Part shown: piece by piece, positions 13,081 through 24,116 of the stretch
Layout of the letters: every line of letters starts with the position of its first letter
Numbering within the stretch: the stretch's first letter is position 1
Source of the DNA: Bifiguratus adelaidae
Taxonomy: Eukaryota; Mucoromycota; Endogonomycetes; Endogonales
Direction: 5' to 3'
DNA length: 64,000 nucleotides
Assembly (NCBI GenBank): GCA_002261195.1
Contig: MVBO01000002.1
Coordinates: 1 to 64,000, forward strand
Notes under the pieces: generated by a model
Told to the model about the DNA's origin: nothing
Database searches by the model: none
The model's input: only the letters and a program-made list of their open reading frames with translations
Translations under genes and position numbers: made by a program

Positions 13081-13932
13081 TGTGTGAGCCCAATGTTACA
13101 TCTGTCCGACTATGAACATTATCGTGGTAATAGGTTTGTAAAGCCTTCTAGAAACAATCCATATTTCTCTTCAATCACATGATGGCAACAACGGAGGTTA
13201 TGGGACAATTTGAAGCTTCAGCTGCAGGGGTACGAGCTCACAAGAGGCTGATTGAGCCGTTCACCAAGTTCACTACTAAAATGGACGCAATGTTTGTACC
13301 AACCTTCCGAGTAGTCTAACAGTCGGCTTGCGCGATCTATTCCGAGAGGGCTCCATTACTCCGGAACTTCATCTGTCACAAAGGCGCATGTGTGGGTCAC
13401 GAATACGTCACCGGTTCGGCCATGTGTAGCCAAGTCATCAAGCACACGAATTTGCTGCTTGAGGCTTATCTTGGCGGCGCACGCTCAATCCGCGCTCTTA
13501 TCCGTCCCACCCGACGCTGTTGAGCATGAAGGTTGCCCCAGGTAGGATAGATATTGTCGTTTCAACACGGTTTATCCCTCGGCTCGCTTCCACAATATGA
13601 CAAACAATCCCTGCAATCCTTGGTTCGGGAGCGGAGTTGCCAAGAAAATAAAGTGTTAATAGCCTTATCGGGTAACCGTCTTGGCAGCGCCATTTTTAGT
13701 TCTTTCGATTATCAGATGCAAATGTCCAACTTGTACAAATATCTTGCGCATTTCCGCTGCCCTCGTGCTTCACTCCCAGATAGCCATTGGAGCTGGGTAT
13801 GAAGCAAGGCACTTATCCTAGTATGGCTCTTACAGCGGACCAACCGAATTGATCTCGCACATTTCCTGCGAGTATTAATACACCTGCTTCCTGGCCTCCC
13901 ACTACGACAGAGTCTCACAATCCCCTATCAAG
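13081..13932. other. Upstream region of the Git1-like permease
   Basis: No convincing coding sequence is seen. Short frames lack motifs. The last few hundred bases should hold the promoter of the permease gene; no strong TATA box was identified. Confidence 0.4.
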
Positions 13933-15524
13933 ATGAGAGACATTGGAGACGTGATCCCAGAATCAACCGAGGTTGAGAAAGGTGACCCAATTCCAGCCCA
14001 TGCACCCTCCACAAAAGTGTCCTCCAAGCGACAATCTGTCTCGGATATCTTCACCATCGTGAGTCTTCCATATATGCATTCGCAACCTTATACTGATGTG
14101 GCATAGGTCTGTGCTGGTTTTGCACTAATATCCGACGGCTACCAGAACAGCCTGATGACAATGATCAACGTCATTCTCAAGCAGGAGTACCCTATTCAAT
14201 ATACCTCAGCTGTCAGCACTCGTGTCTCAAACGCTCTTCTGATCGGTGAAATTTTCGGTCAAGTCACAATCGGTCTTACTTGTGATTATTTGGGAAGAAA
14301 GTTCGCAATCATTATGACTACTGCTATGATCGTCATTGGTGGTATTCTAGCAACAGCATCTAGTGGATTGACCATCGATGGCATGTTTTGGATGATGACT
14401 ATTGCAAGAGGTATTGTTGGATTTGGTACCGGCGGTAAGTAATACCCCCTCTTCGTCAAATGCAGCTAGATGACATTTTTCCAGGTGAATACCCTGCCTC
14501 CTCCACCTCTGCCTCGGAAGCAGCCAATGAAAGTACTCTCAAAGCTCGTGGTCCCATCTTCATTATGGTTACTAATTTACCACTGTCCTTCGGTGGTCCA
14601 TTCGCTGTTGCGATCTTCCTCATCGTCTTCGCAGCCTGTTCTTATTCCAATCTCTCCACAGTCTGGCGTGTCTGCTTTGGCATAGGCTGTATATTCCCAC
14701 TTACGGTGTTCTATTTCCGCATTAAGATGTTGAACTCCAAGCTCTATCGTCGTGGTGCGATCAAGAAGCATGTCCCGTATGCTCTCATCCTACGTTACTA
14801 CTGGAAGTCCCTTATTGGTACGTGTGGCGCCTGGTTCTTATACGACTTCGTGTCATTCCCGAACGGCGTCTTTTCGGGGACAATCCTCGCTTCCGTCGTA
14901 CCTACTACCGGCAATAATGTCATCCTCAAGACTGGAGAATGGTCAATGCTGCTCGGGATCCTCTCCTTGCCTGGCGTCTTTATCGGTGCTTGGCTCTGTG
15001 ACCGTCTCGGTCGCAAGTACACCATGATGCTGGGTTTCTCAGGGTATCTTATTTTTGGGCTTATTATCGGCTGTGCGTACGACAAAATTACGAACATACT
15101 TCCACTCTTCGTGATCTTTTACGGACTCATGCAGTCCTTTGGAAATCTTGGTCCCGGCGACATGCTGGGGTTGCTCTCATCTGAAACCTACGCGACCGCC
15201 GTTCGTGGTACTTGCTACGGTATTTCCGCAGCAATTGGCAAAGCAGGCGCTGCCATTGGTACGCAGGCGTTCACACCAATTCAGAACAACCTCGGCAAGC
15301 GCTGGACATTCATCATTGCTGCCATCTGCGGTGTTGCCGGAATTCTGGTGACATACTTTTTCGTCGAGAATTTGACAGGCGAAGATTTGGCAATCAGAGA
15401 CAAGGAATTCAGAGCTTATCTTGTCGAGAATGGATGGGACGGCGAGATGGGCGAGGATGATTTGAAAGCTTTGGCGGAGGATGGTCAGGAACCTGGCGAG
15501 GGAATTAAGGCCTCTGATGCATAG
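13933..15524 (+). CDS. Git1/Pho84-type MFS permease (phosphate or glycerophosphodiester)
   Basis: Three exons, 13933..14058, 14107..14434 and 14485..15524, encode 497 aa with an open frame; introns are 48 and 50 bases. A hydrophilic N-terminus is followed by AGFALISDGYQNSLM in the first helix, an LGRKFAI loop motif, a central loop, and RGTCYGISAAIGKAGAAIG near the C-terminal half. The combination of the D-G-Y helix and the RGT..GISAA.GK.GA block is typical of the phosphate:H+ symporter group of the major facilitator superfamily, which includes fungal Pho84 and the glycerophosphoinositol permease Git1. Resemblance seems closer to Git1, but the substrate is an inference. This gene is intact although its neighbours are broken. 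The stop is TAG. Confidence 0.85.
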
Positions 15525-16900
15525 AAAAACTGGTATCCGCTCTTGTATCCTTAAGATTGCTTTTGTTGCATCTGCATATAGATAAAATATTCTCGGACTT
15601 CTTTCGTCTCGATTGTAGGAAGCTACCGAATTTCCTCCGTATCACCCTTCTTCTACAAGTAGTTATATCAGTAGTATTCTCGTCTAAACACTCCTTATTA
15701 AAGTGGTAGATCAGTTTACGCTCTAATCTGCCCTGTTTGCCTCTCAGCCGACCACTTGAGCCATTGGGTTGGCCTTGCAATAGTACCTTGTTTCAATTGA
15801 CTTCTACAACTTTATACAGACAGAGGGAGCAGTTGATTGCCTTGTCGGAAGAGGTGTATTCCGTGTGCAGACTTTGTACAAGCCTGGGCGCAAAATGAGA
15901 CCAAGCGCGCCTCCTCAAACGATAGTTTCTGTCATCTGAAGACGATATCTCACAATTCAAAAAAGGCTTCCGTCAACGAGCTTAAACGAAAACTCGAACA
16001 ATTGGAGACAGAAGATGCGCCTCTCTCAAAAAGATATAGGATCAGGAGGAGGAGATTAAAAGATGGCGACGGGACGAGTATGACCAAGAAACGCGCCTCC
16101 AAGACCTAAGAGGAGGGACTCCAAAACCATGTCGAGGTTTCCGCCGGGCGCAAGCAGCGGATGGGCGATCTACACATCCGCATGTGTGTTGAAGGTGTTC
16201 TCGCCCCGATGGATTCGGCAACAACTCCCAAGAAACTTCAAGCCGAGAGCGATGAACTGTCGTCAAGGATTACGCCAAGTCACCAGAAGATGAAGGCGTG
16301 CACAAGAAGGTCAAGCTTCACCCAAGGTTACTCTGCCTCATAGACACGAAAGCGAAGAGCCAGCAAGAGCGCAACGCTGCGGCCCATGAAGCTGGACTAA
16401 ATGACTTAGCCAGTAAGTGAACATGTCATCTAAATTCCGATAGATTGCTGATCTATTGTGTATTACAGACGCAATCAATGAAACCAAAAGCGGAAAACTG
16501 GAACTGGCAGGCTCTGTTTGAATATGCTTACGACGTGGATGTCGTGGATGCAATTTTTGACCACAATAAAACGAAAAACACATCCCAGTAATGAATTGAG
16601 TTATTAGTAGATCACCGTTATGTGCATAGAAGCTTTCAGTGTTCGGTATCATTGAGAATACCACTGTACAAACGAAAGAAACAGCAACATGTGCGCACGT
16701 GAAACCTGGCAGGTTATACTATTCATTATCGTACCTATTCCCAATCTCGGTCGGGAAAGTCAGGATTGGTTTCTGTGTTCAAATTCAATTGCTTACAGCT
16801 GTTCCTCTATATCATGCTTAAGCTGCAGCCAGACGATGAACGCCTTCAAACCAACAGTTGCAAGTTCCAAATTCAGGAGACCCGAGTTGATGACACATTC
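15525..16900. other. No confident gene
   Basis: Plus-strand fragments at 15837-16109 and 16161-16343 are rich in Lys/Arg/Glu and might be remnants of a small basic protein, but they share no frame and no recognisable domain. The right-hand end approaches the C-terminal end of the dehydrogenase relic on the minus strand. Confidence 0.35.
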
Positions 16901-18110
16901 TTTTGATCTATACAGGGCTCCATTCATAGTGATGGGAGCCTTTTGTGACCTTCCCTGGGTCTTCTCCGGGCACAACGGGCGGTCATAACCATGCACTCCA
17001 AAAAGGTCCAGTTCTGCCTCCAGAAATCGTGTCGACAACATACTTCCGCCATCGTATTTGATATACTGTATTCCAAAGATGCCGAAAGCGACGGTATCTA
17101 ATTGTCCCAAGCGATCATTATAACTATTCGTTTGAGCGGATCTAAATTCTTTCGATGCTCGCAAGAAATTTCCTCGATGAGCTTCATATTCATGATCTGA
17201 GCAGCCGAGAAGAGCGCGAGTTCGAGAAGATAAGCGATAAAATCAGCTTGGAAGATGCAATTTGCTCGCTCTCCAGGTTCTTACGCATGCGGCGATGTCT
17301 ACACCTCATCCCTCATCTTTCGATGCCCAAGCAATGAGCTCCAAATCCTGGCGCGGAAGGAGCATAAGAAGGATGCATTGCGAATTGCAGATCATCGATG
17401 AACTTTGCCTGGTCGTCCGCATGCATTTTGCTTTGGATTCGATATTTCGAGCTTCGCTGTCACCCGCAGACGTTGGCCTCGATTTCCTCTTGCGACTCGG
17501 AAAAAAATGGCCAGGTGCGATGATCGGCGCGTGTGTCTTTGAGCTGCTTCCATGACCGTCCAAAAAGGATGTACCTTCCGAATTATCATTGCCTTGAACA
17601 ACATTATCAAGGACATCATCAAGGACGTACCAGCTTCTCCTTTAACATCTCGTCTGGACACCTTTCTAAGATGGCAAATCTCGGCACAAGATATTTGTTT
17701 TTGAGGTCTCCGTCCGCATTCCATTGCTCAAAGATGGTGCCAACCTCATCGTACGATAGATCGAGCGAATTGTGGAGCAGACAAAACGCCTCGCAAACCG
17801 TGGACAGCATACCGATTTCGACGCCCATCTTCACGAAATGCCCCTGATCCGTTCGGTCCAATTTTGATCACGCAAGGTTTACGGGTACCGTCTTAGTCGA
17901 GAACTTCTACAGCAAGGGAAGCACCATGTCGACGGTCTCCTTATCGCCTCCCGGAGACATGCTTCGACCGTGCCGCGCAGGCTGATAACCACCTGATACT
18001 CCCATTCCAATCCACTTTGCTCCTTGCCCTTCTAACTCTTTCTGACGGTGCTCAGTATTTCGGTAAAGCTCGTTCCCTCCGTCAAGCTGTGTAAGGTGTA
18101 GAGTATGCTA
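16900..18110 (-). pseudogene. 6-phosphogluconate dehydrogenase-like relic
   Basis: Several frames of the minus strand, read in order, follow the 6PGDH fold. About 18,085-17,905 gives LDGGNELYRNTEHRQ, then AKWIGMGVSGGYQPARHGRS, then MSPGGDKETVDM (cofactor-side and substrate-binding segment). About 17,861-17,740 gives GHFVKM (the catalytic-lysine motif region) followed by MLSTVCEAF and YDEVGTIFEQWNADG. About 17,320-17,370 gives LELIAWASKDEG. About 17,250-17,190 gives CIFQADFIAYLLELAL, and about 17,000 gives FLEAELDLFGVHGYDR. These are family landmarks in correct order. Frame changes, in-frame stops and a short deletion after GHFVKM (the usual V-H-N-G-I-E block is shortened) show that it is not functional. 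The N-terminal Rossmann GxGxxG part was not found. The version resembles the fungal paralogue with GVSGGYQ...SMSPGGDKE. Confidence 0.8.
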
Positions 18111-18587
18111 TATCGAAGATCTCCAATGGGCTTCCATAATTTTGGCGCGGTCGAGCACGGGTCAATTAGAGACCGACCCTCAACAGTTACAATGACAGGA
18201 GAGAAAAGAGAGATGGAGAAATTCGTTCAGTAAACTGAACAAATCTTTGAAACCAAGGCTTAATCTCAGCAGATCGTAACAACAAGGCTACTCTACTGCT
18301 TACAATACCCAGTTTCATATTCAAGTCGTCTGCAAGGGATTTATCATCTCCAATAATCAAAAGTATCATTCAGAACTGTAGCCAGCCAATCTTTCCGCTA
18401 ACCGACCATAAGTCCTCTGATATGTATCACAGGCCGGAGCTCTATTGTTATACTAATTTAACATGAAAAAGTCTATAATGTGGGTTCTAGCACGGATTCT
18501 ACCTTAATTCTCATTGTATACAGGTTTGGGTTGATGAGGGCGGGGTGATCTGTTTGGATATCCAACGTTTGTGTACAGGCACCTATT
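18111..18587. other. No gene seen
   Basis: It lies between the N-terminal side of the dehydrogenase relic and the 3' end of the esterase gene. It may hold the eroded N-terminus of the dehydrogenase, but no motif supports this. Confidence 0.35.
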
Positions 18588-19586
18588 CTACATGACCTTG
18601 TCCACGAACTCCATAGCCTTCTTCAGTACCTTCTCATACAATTCCTCCGAGGATTTGAGGTCGAATCCATGATCTCCAGGAGCCGTGAGCAACACGTATT
18701 GCACTTCAGATTCCTTCAGAACCTTCGCAAAGGCTTCACTATCTGACACCGGTACGAGCGAATCGTCCGTGCCGTGAATTATGACTGTAGGCGGGTAGTC
18801 TCTGTCTATGCCAAAGAAGGGACAGACCCTCTGATGCTTTTTCGGAACCGGCTCTCCTTTTGCTAACCTAGCGCTCAGGCCCGGTTCGTGAGTCAAGATT
18901 GATCCAAAATTTCCATTGCGGATGATCTCGTTCAAGACGCTCTTCCTCTGATGTTGTAATTCTTCCTCCTTGTTGGATGGGAGCCATTCGGGATCCTCGT
19001 TCACTTCGACCTCTGCCACCACCAATTCACTCTCGAACACATCTACATACCGTGTCCTGTAGTCAGGATCTCTTGTTCGGCCTTCAATGATGACATCAGG
19101 ATGTGGTGTATTCTACCATTCGCTCTGAATGTCAAGCATTCCGTAGATGCTGATAACAGCTTTCGGACGAGGAGATGCTTGCGCGCCTACTATAGCGGCA
19201 CAATACCCTCCAGCAGAATTACCAGCCGCAAAAATTCGGTCGGTGTCGATAGGTTTTGAGGGCAGTAGTTCGTTCGCTTTGGTATAGACAAAGGCATGAG
19301 CATCGACGATGTCATCAATAACCTCATGACCGGAGACTTGAGGTAGCAACCGATACGCTGCCGTCGCCAGACCATACCCACGCGTCAAACAGTCGTTCTT
19401 GAGCCATTCCGGGATCCATGAAAACCTTGTTCCCGTGAAGAGGCCGCCGGCGTGGAAGAAGAGACACAGCGGTCGTTGGCACGACGACGGAGAGTCGGGG
19501 AGGAAGAAAGTGATCGTCAGATCCAGGTTCGACACCTTTTTGTAGACGAAGTCGTACGTCGTGTAAGTTGGCACCTGACGAGCCAT
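18588..19586 (-). pseudogene. Alpha/beta-hydrolase (esterase/lipase) with one internal TAG
   Basis: A single continuous frame runs from the ATG at 19584-19586 to the stop at 18588, about 332 codons, interrupted only by TAG at 19113-19115. Around the stop the frame reads MLDIQSEW-stop-NTPHPDVIIEGRTRDPDY, so the TAG sits where a tyrosine would be expected. Upstream are an LCLFFHAGG oxyanion-hole motif (HGG-like) and the nucleophile elbow AAGNSAGGYCAA (G-N-S-A-G). Downstream are PTVIIHGTDDSLVPVSDSEAF with the acid Asp and APGDHGFDL with the catalytic His. All triad elements are therefore present on both sides of the stop. As read it would make a 157-residue fragment lacking the acid and His. A base-calling error is possible because it is the only lesion. 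Confidence 0.78.
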
Positions 19587-20506
19587 GGTGGAGAATGACG
19601 TGAGAGATGTACTGGAAGCATGCCGATGCCGTTAAAATTCTGTTCTTCCTCTTAGTTCCTCTTGTCCCCGAAGCTGGAGCCAAAGGCTTGGCAATTTTGC
19701 GCCACCCGGGCGGGATGAAAGGCTCTCCCCTTGGTTGGCGGTTCCACTCGGCCTAACAAAATTGGCTCTCCGCACACGTTCGGCCTTCTAGCACACAACT
19801 TCTAACAGTCCAGCAGCCTCCTTAACATTGCTAAGGGTCAATGTTTGACCGCGAAAAGAGCACCTTGGCGGCAACAGAACGCCGAGTGCTACACACCGTG
19901 GAGGAGGCGTCGCGCTGCAATTGATCAGTTCTAGTTCTCGCATGGCTTACTAAATGTTATGGCATCGACCTCCATTAGTAACGCTAGCTCTTGCATGGCC
20001 AACAATGATGCATCCTGTGAATGAGGCGTCGACGACGTGAAGATCTGATCGATCGCGCACCCTTATTTGGCTTTCAACGAACTCGCGTATTGAGTCTGAC
20101 ACCAGCAAGTAGCGAGGCTTTTTCAACGATGTCCTCTTTGCAGGACCTGAACCACCGCTCTCGTCCACTAACAGCGACAGTCACGAACGCAAAACTCAAT
20201 ACCTTAGATATGATCCTGAAGGCCGGTCCAAAAAGCGAAAACGCTGTAAATAGATCCGTACGGTTTGCTGGTTTGTCACATGAGCAAGGGGTCATCGAAA
20301 TGTCCGACCAGCCACGTGGCCCAATCCTGCACGCATCGTCCGACAATTTCATGTATTTCCGATATGGGGTATTTAATTTGGCGTCTCCGCATCCCGTAAG
20401 CGGACGCCCGGCCAATTTCGCTTTCCGATGCGGGGGTTATAAAATCTGGTGTCCCCCGCAATGGGGGTGGCGCATTGCTTAACCGTTCGAGGAAATCTTC
20501 ACCACC
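19587..20506. other. Region between the esterase and the sugar transporter
   Basis: It serves as a divergent upstream region: the esterase starts leftward at 19586 and the transporter rightward at 20507. A plus-strand open frame at 20021-20482 has no recognisable domain. The right end contains a TATA box flanked by GC-rich hexamers, listed separately. Confidence 0.45.
20430..20459 (+). promoter_or_regulatory. TATA box flanked by CreA/Mig1-like sites
   Basis: TATAAAA at 20438-20444 lies 63 bases before the sugar transporter ATG. GCGGGG at 20430-20435 and CCCCGC (its complement) at 20454-20459 flank it; both fit the SYGGRG consensus of the fungal carbon catabolite repressor CreA/Mig1. Glucose repression of the downstream transporter is an inference. 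Confidence 0.45.
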
Positions 20507-22184
20507 ATGGGTCTCTTCACCAAGCAGTCTGCCGCGGGCATCGTTGGCAATGACCTTGCACGGGTTAGTCATTTATACATCTAACGGTTACCCGTTTCGT
20601 TAATTGAAAAAGATTCTCCCAACAGATGCGAAGCCGTGGTACCTAACTGGTCATCTTCTCAAGCTAAACTTCCTTCTTCTGTTTTGTCTGCTTTCTAGCT
20701 CAGGCTTTGGTTACGATGGTGAGTGTGTCCATCATGCTTTATTGTCCCTGCTAAATGTGCCTTAGGATCAATGATGAACGCTCTTCAGAGTTTAGCTCAA
20801 TGGCAGAACTATTTCACACCCGCTGCAAACATTCTCGGCTTGCTCAACGCTGTGAACCCCCTAGGTGGTGTCTTTGGCTTCTTAGTTGCATCCTTCCTTT
20901 CGGATCGTTTCGGCCGCCGCATCCCAATCTTCATCGGAATCGTTATCATCTGGGGTGCTACAGCGCTGCAGGCAGCATCAACCAACGTCGGCCAGTTCAT
21001 CGGGTCGAGATTCCTCATTGGCGTCGGCAACGCTGTGATAGTTCAGTCGGCACCACTTCTCATTACCGAGCTGGCGTATCCCACCCACAGAGGCACGGTT
21101 ACCTCGCTGTTTTGGACTTGTTACTACGTCGGCTCTCTCCTCTCCTCTTGGATTACGTATGGAACAGCGACACTGAACAGCTCTTGGAGTTGGCGTATCC
21201 CCTCACTTCTGCAAGCTGCCCTTCCGACCCTTCAATTCCTTGGTATGTTCTTTGTACCGGAAAGCCCCAGGTAGGCCAATCTTGAAATCTGCTAAATGCT
21301 AAGTCCTTGACTAAAACGTCTTCAGATGGCTCATTGCACACGACAAAGTTGATGATGCGAAACGTATCTTGACTAAGTACCATGCAGGAGGTGATGAATC
21401 ATCCGCACTTGTACATTGGGAAGTCACCGAGATTCAAGAAGCGATTCGCCTTGAAAGCAGCCACCAACAGTCTTTCAAATTGAGAGAACTCTTCCGGGGC
21501 AAAGCAAACCGTCGCCGGGCTCTCATCAGCATCTGCATGGGAATCTTTGGGCAGTGGGCCGGTAATGGTATCGTCTCCTACTACCTCACTCTGATCCTGG
21601 ACGCCGTCGGTATTACCTCTACCCAAGAGCAGACGCTCATCAATGGTATCCTTCAGATTGTCAATTTGGGTGCAGCCATCTTTGCTTCCTTCATGGTTGA
21701 TCGCCTCGGCCGACGACGTCTGTTCTTCTGGTCAAACGGTGGCATGCTTGCATCATACATTGTCATCACGGCCGGTTCGGCAACGTTTGCTAAAACCGGA
21801 GACAAGGCTGTCGGTATCGTGGTTGTGGCGTTCGTGATCCTTTTCAACGTCCACTACGACGTCGCATATACGCCCCTTCTCATTGCGTACCCCACCGAGA
21901 TTTGGCAGTACAGTCTTCGCTCAATGGGGATTTCGCTCACTATGGTAACGACCGAACTTGCGTTGTTCTTCAATCTGTACGTCAATCCGATCGCACTGGC
22001 AACCATTTCTTGGCGCTATTACATCGTCTACGTCGTGATACTCGTTATAATGTTCATCGTGACCTATTTCCTCTTCCCGGAAACGAAAGGATACTCGTTA
22101 GAGGAAATCAACCAAGTCTTTGAAGGGAAGAAGACTGCGGATCCGAACGCTGCGGACCTGTACGCTGAGAAGCTAAACGCTTGA
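20507..22184 (+). CDS. MFS sugar transporter
   Basis: Four exons, 20507..20563, 20613..20718, 20766..21270 and 21326..22184, give 508 aa with an open frame; introns are 47-55 bases. Sugar-porter landmarks occur in order: SGFGYDG in the first helix, DRFGRRIPI after helix 2, VPESPRWLIA before the central loop (this motif is rebuilt by splicing at 21270/21326), DRLGRRR in the second half and PETKGYSLEEI at the C-terminal end. It should be a twelve-helix plasma-membrane proton symporter for a hexose, disaccharide or related sugar; the lactose/cellodextrin type seems closest but the substrate cannot be read from sequence. The promoter carries a TATA box with flanking CreA-like hexamers. The gene is intact between two broken neighbours. 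Confidence 0.88.
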
Positions 22185-23407
22185 GTAGATGCGCCTCATG
22201 GTAGGAAGGAGGCAGGGAATGGATTTGGTTGCATGTACGCAAAAATGTAGAAAGTACTATTAATACTATGCTTTGTACGCGCAACCCTTCGGACTGGGGC
22301 GTTTCATACGTCAGTTGAGCTGGGATGAACCTGCGACAGTTCAACAAAATACAAATGCACATTCGCGGCAACCGGTTTGAATCAAATCGCGAGAATTAGG
22401 TGGGAGCGCGTTCCGGTATCGAATAAACATCGAGAGTATCTAGTGTTGGCATGATCGTCCTATAGTGCGTTCGAAGAATACGGAGTGAAGGCTAGCACTG
22501 CATGCTCATCCCCTAAACGCTACCAGAAAAGGATGTACTGCGACTTTGAATGAATATCCTCACAGGACATCCGAGCATGTCAGGAGACTTTATTCACGTG
22601 AACAGATAATGGAATGTCTTTCATCAGCAATGTATACCAAGGAGCATAACAGATGGGCGCATGTTACCTCTCGGAGTTGACACAAAATTCCACTGCATTG
22701 ATGAACACTCGAGCATAAGTCTGTGAGCTGATAAGGAGCTGGATGAGAGTAGAATATTGGAGATGCGAGACGGTGGCCTGATGATCCTAGTTGATGTCGG
22801 GTATAGTCAGCGTGATTTGGCTAAAAATAAGAGAAGATAGGGCCATGAACGACGATGCCGTCCGTCAACCCTAGGAAGAGGACCTAATATCGGTCAGCCA
22901 CGGCGGAGTTGACTTGCATACACCCGCTCTATCGATAATGCCGTGCGGCATAAAGAGGGCGCCCTTGCCTGAACGGTTGAGCTTTCTGAATGTCAGTCGT
23001 CATGACGGTGTGCCTGTCTTGAGGGCTGTCAGGCAGAAGGAATCGGCAATTGAATGCATGCAAGCCAGCCGCAGGAGGTTGGACAACATCAGTAAGCGTG
23101 AGAAAGCCGACAGAGGCATCTTGTAAGAGTGCGCGCCAGTGGCCAATGAAGCCAACTGTACCGGTGACGGAAAAAGGAAAGGAGAGCAGAGCGTTTGAAG
23201 TGGAGGTAAAATGGCAACCTCATCATCTCGCCGGAGTCCGCCTTATTGTCCCCAGACAATAGCAATAGAGACGGTGATTCATTTCCTCCTCCACAACATG
23301 ATGCGACGCACGTGCGCGTCAGCGGAAGCGTCATTAAGTTAATTTATTTCGATGTTCAGGTAGGCTGTGCGGAAAAGGAATATCTGATCATCTTGAATGC
23401 CCCTTTG

Positions 23408-23441
23408 ACTCGTTCTCTCACTCTCTCACTCTCTCGCACTC
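23408..23441. repeat. CTCTCA-type low-complexity tract
   Basis: The plus strand shows repeated CTCTCACTCTCTCACTCTCT units, a pyrimidine-only-like microsatellite interrupted by A and G. Confidence 0.6.
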
Positions 23442-23471
23442 ATGCAACGGTGATAGCCAAACCTAACCCTA

Positions 23472-23489
23472 TTACAGCTATAGCTGTAA
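23472..23489. repeat. Perfect 18-bp palindrome
   Basis: TTACAGCTATAGCTGTAA is identical to its own reverse complement. No gene start is close, so a regulatory role is unproven. Confidence 0.6.
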
Positions 23490-24116
23490 CACTAAGAGAG
23501 TCCAGAGGGAGACTAGGTGAGAGTGGTTGCTATATTGATAACAGACCATCTACAAGTTCAGTTTGTTCTAAGCTTAAATATGTCCTAAGTTTATAATCGA
23601 GGCCTGCGTCTCTGAGAAGGTAATGGGCGAAGCACTGGTTAGTAACAGCGGGGTGAAAAGTTGTGATGTTGCGTGGTCGTAGAGTAAATCGTTTGTAAAG
23701 TTCGAAACCGACTCTGCGAAATTGAGGTCGTCGCCCGAAAAGGAAACACGGTACGAACTGCGGTACGACAGCGTCATGTCATTTACATAGAGTGACCAAG
23801 GATTGGTTATTAAGCCCTGTCTCAGGAAAGGATCGTTGTCCGCAGCTTCGATGTTGGGCCATTGATATCACGTGAGCCTTCAAGGGTGAGGCGATTTGCG
23901 AAATGGGAGGTTGCCTTGAATTGAAGCAGTCGGCATATGAACAAGCGAGTAAAAGTCGGACAAATGGGGAAATGTAATGCCTTGATGAGCCCGTTGTCTG
24001 AATTCATCAATTCACAAATGACGTTCACACTGAGAAACACGAATAATGTATCTAAAACAGATAGATCTGCGTCCGCAAATTCAGCCAAACCAGGTGTCAA
24101 GGAAATCCGCCTGCTC

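Larger units (their letters stand above)
22185..24116. other. Long non-coding stretch (1.9 kb)
   Basis: No gene is recognised on either strand. It contains a CTCT/CTCA low-complexity tract at about 23408-23441 and a perfect 18-base palindrome at 23472-23489. Given the relics nearby it may hold strongly eroded sequence. Confidence 0.45.

Noticed and set aside
20021..20482. 153-codon plus-strand open frame upstream of the sugar transporter
   Set aside because: No domain, composition unlike the neighbours, and it overlaps the transporter's TATA region.
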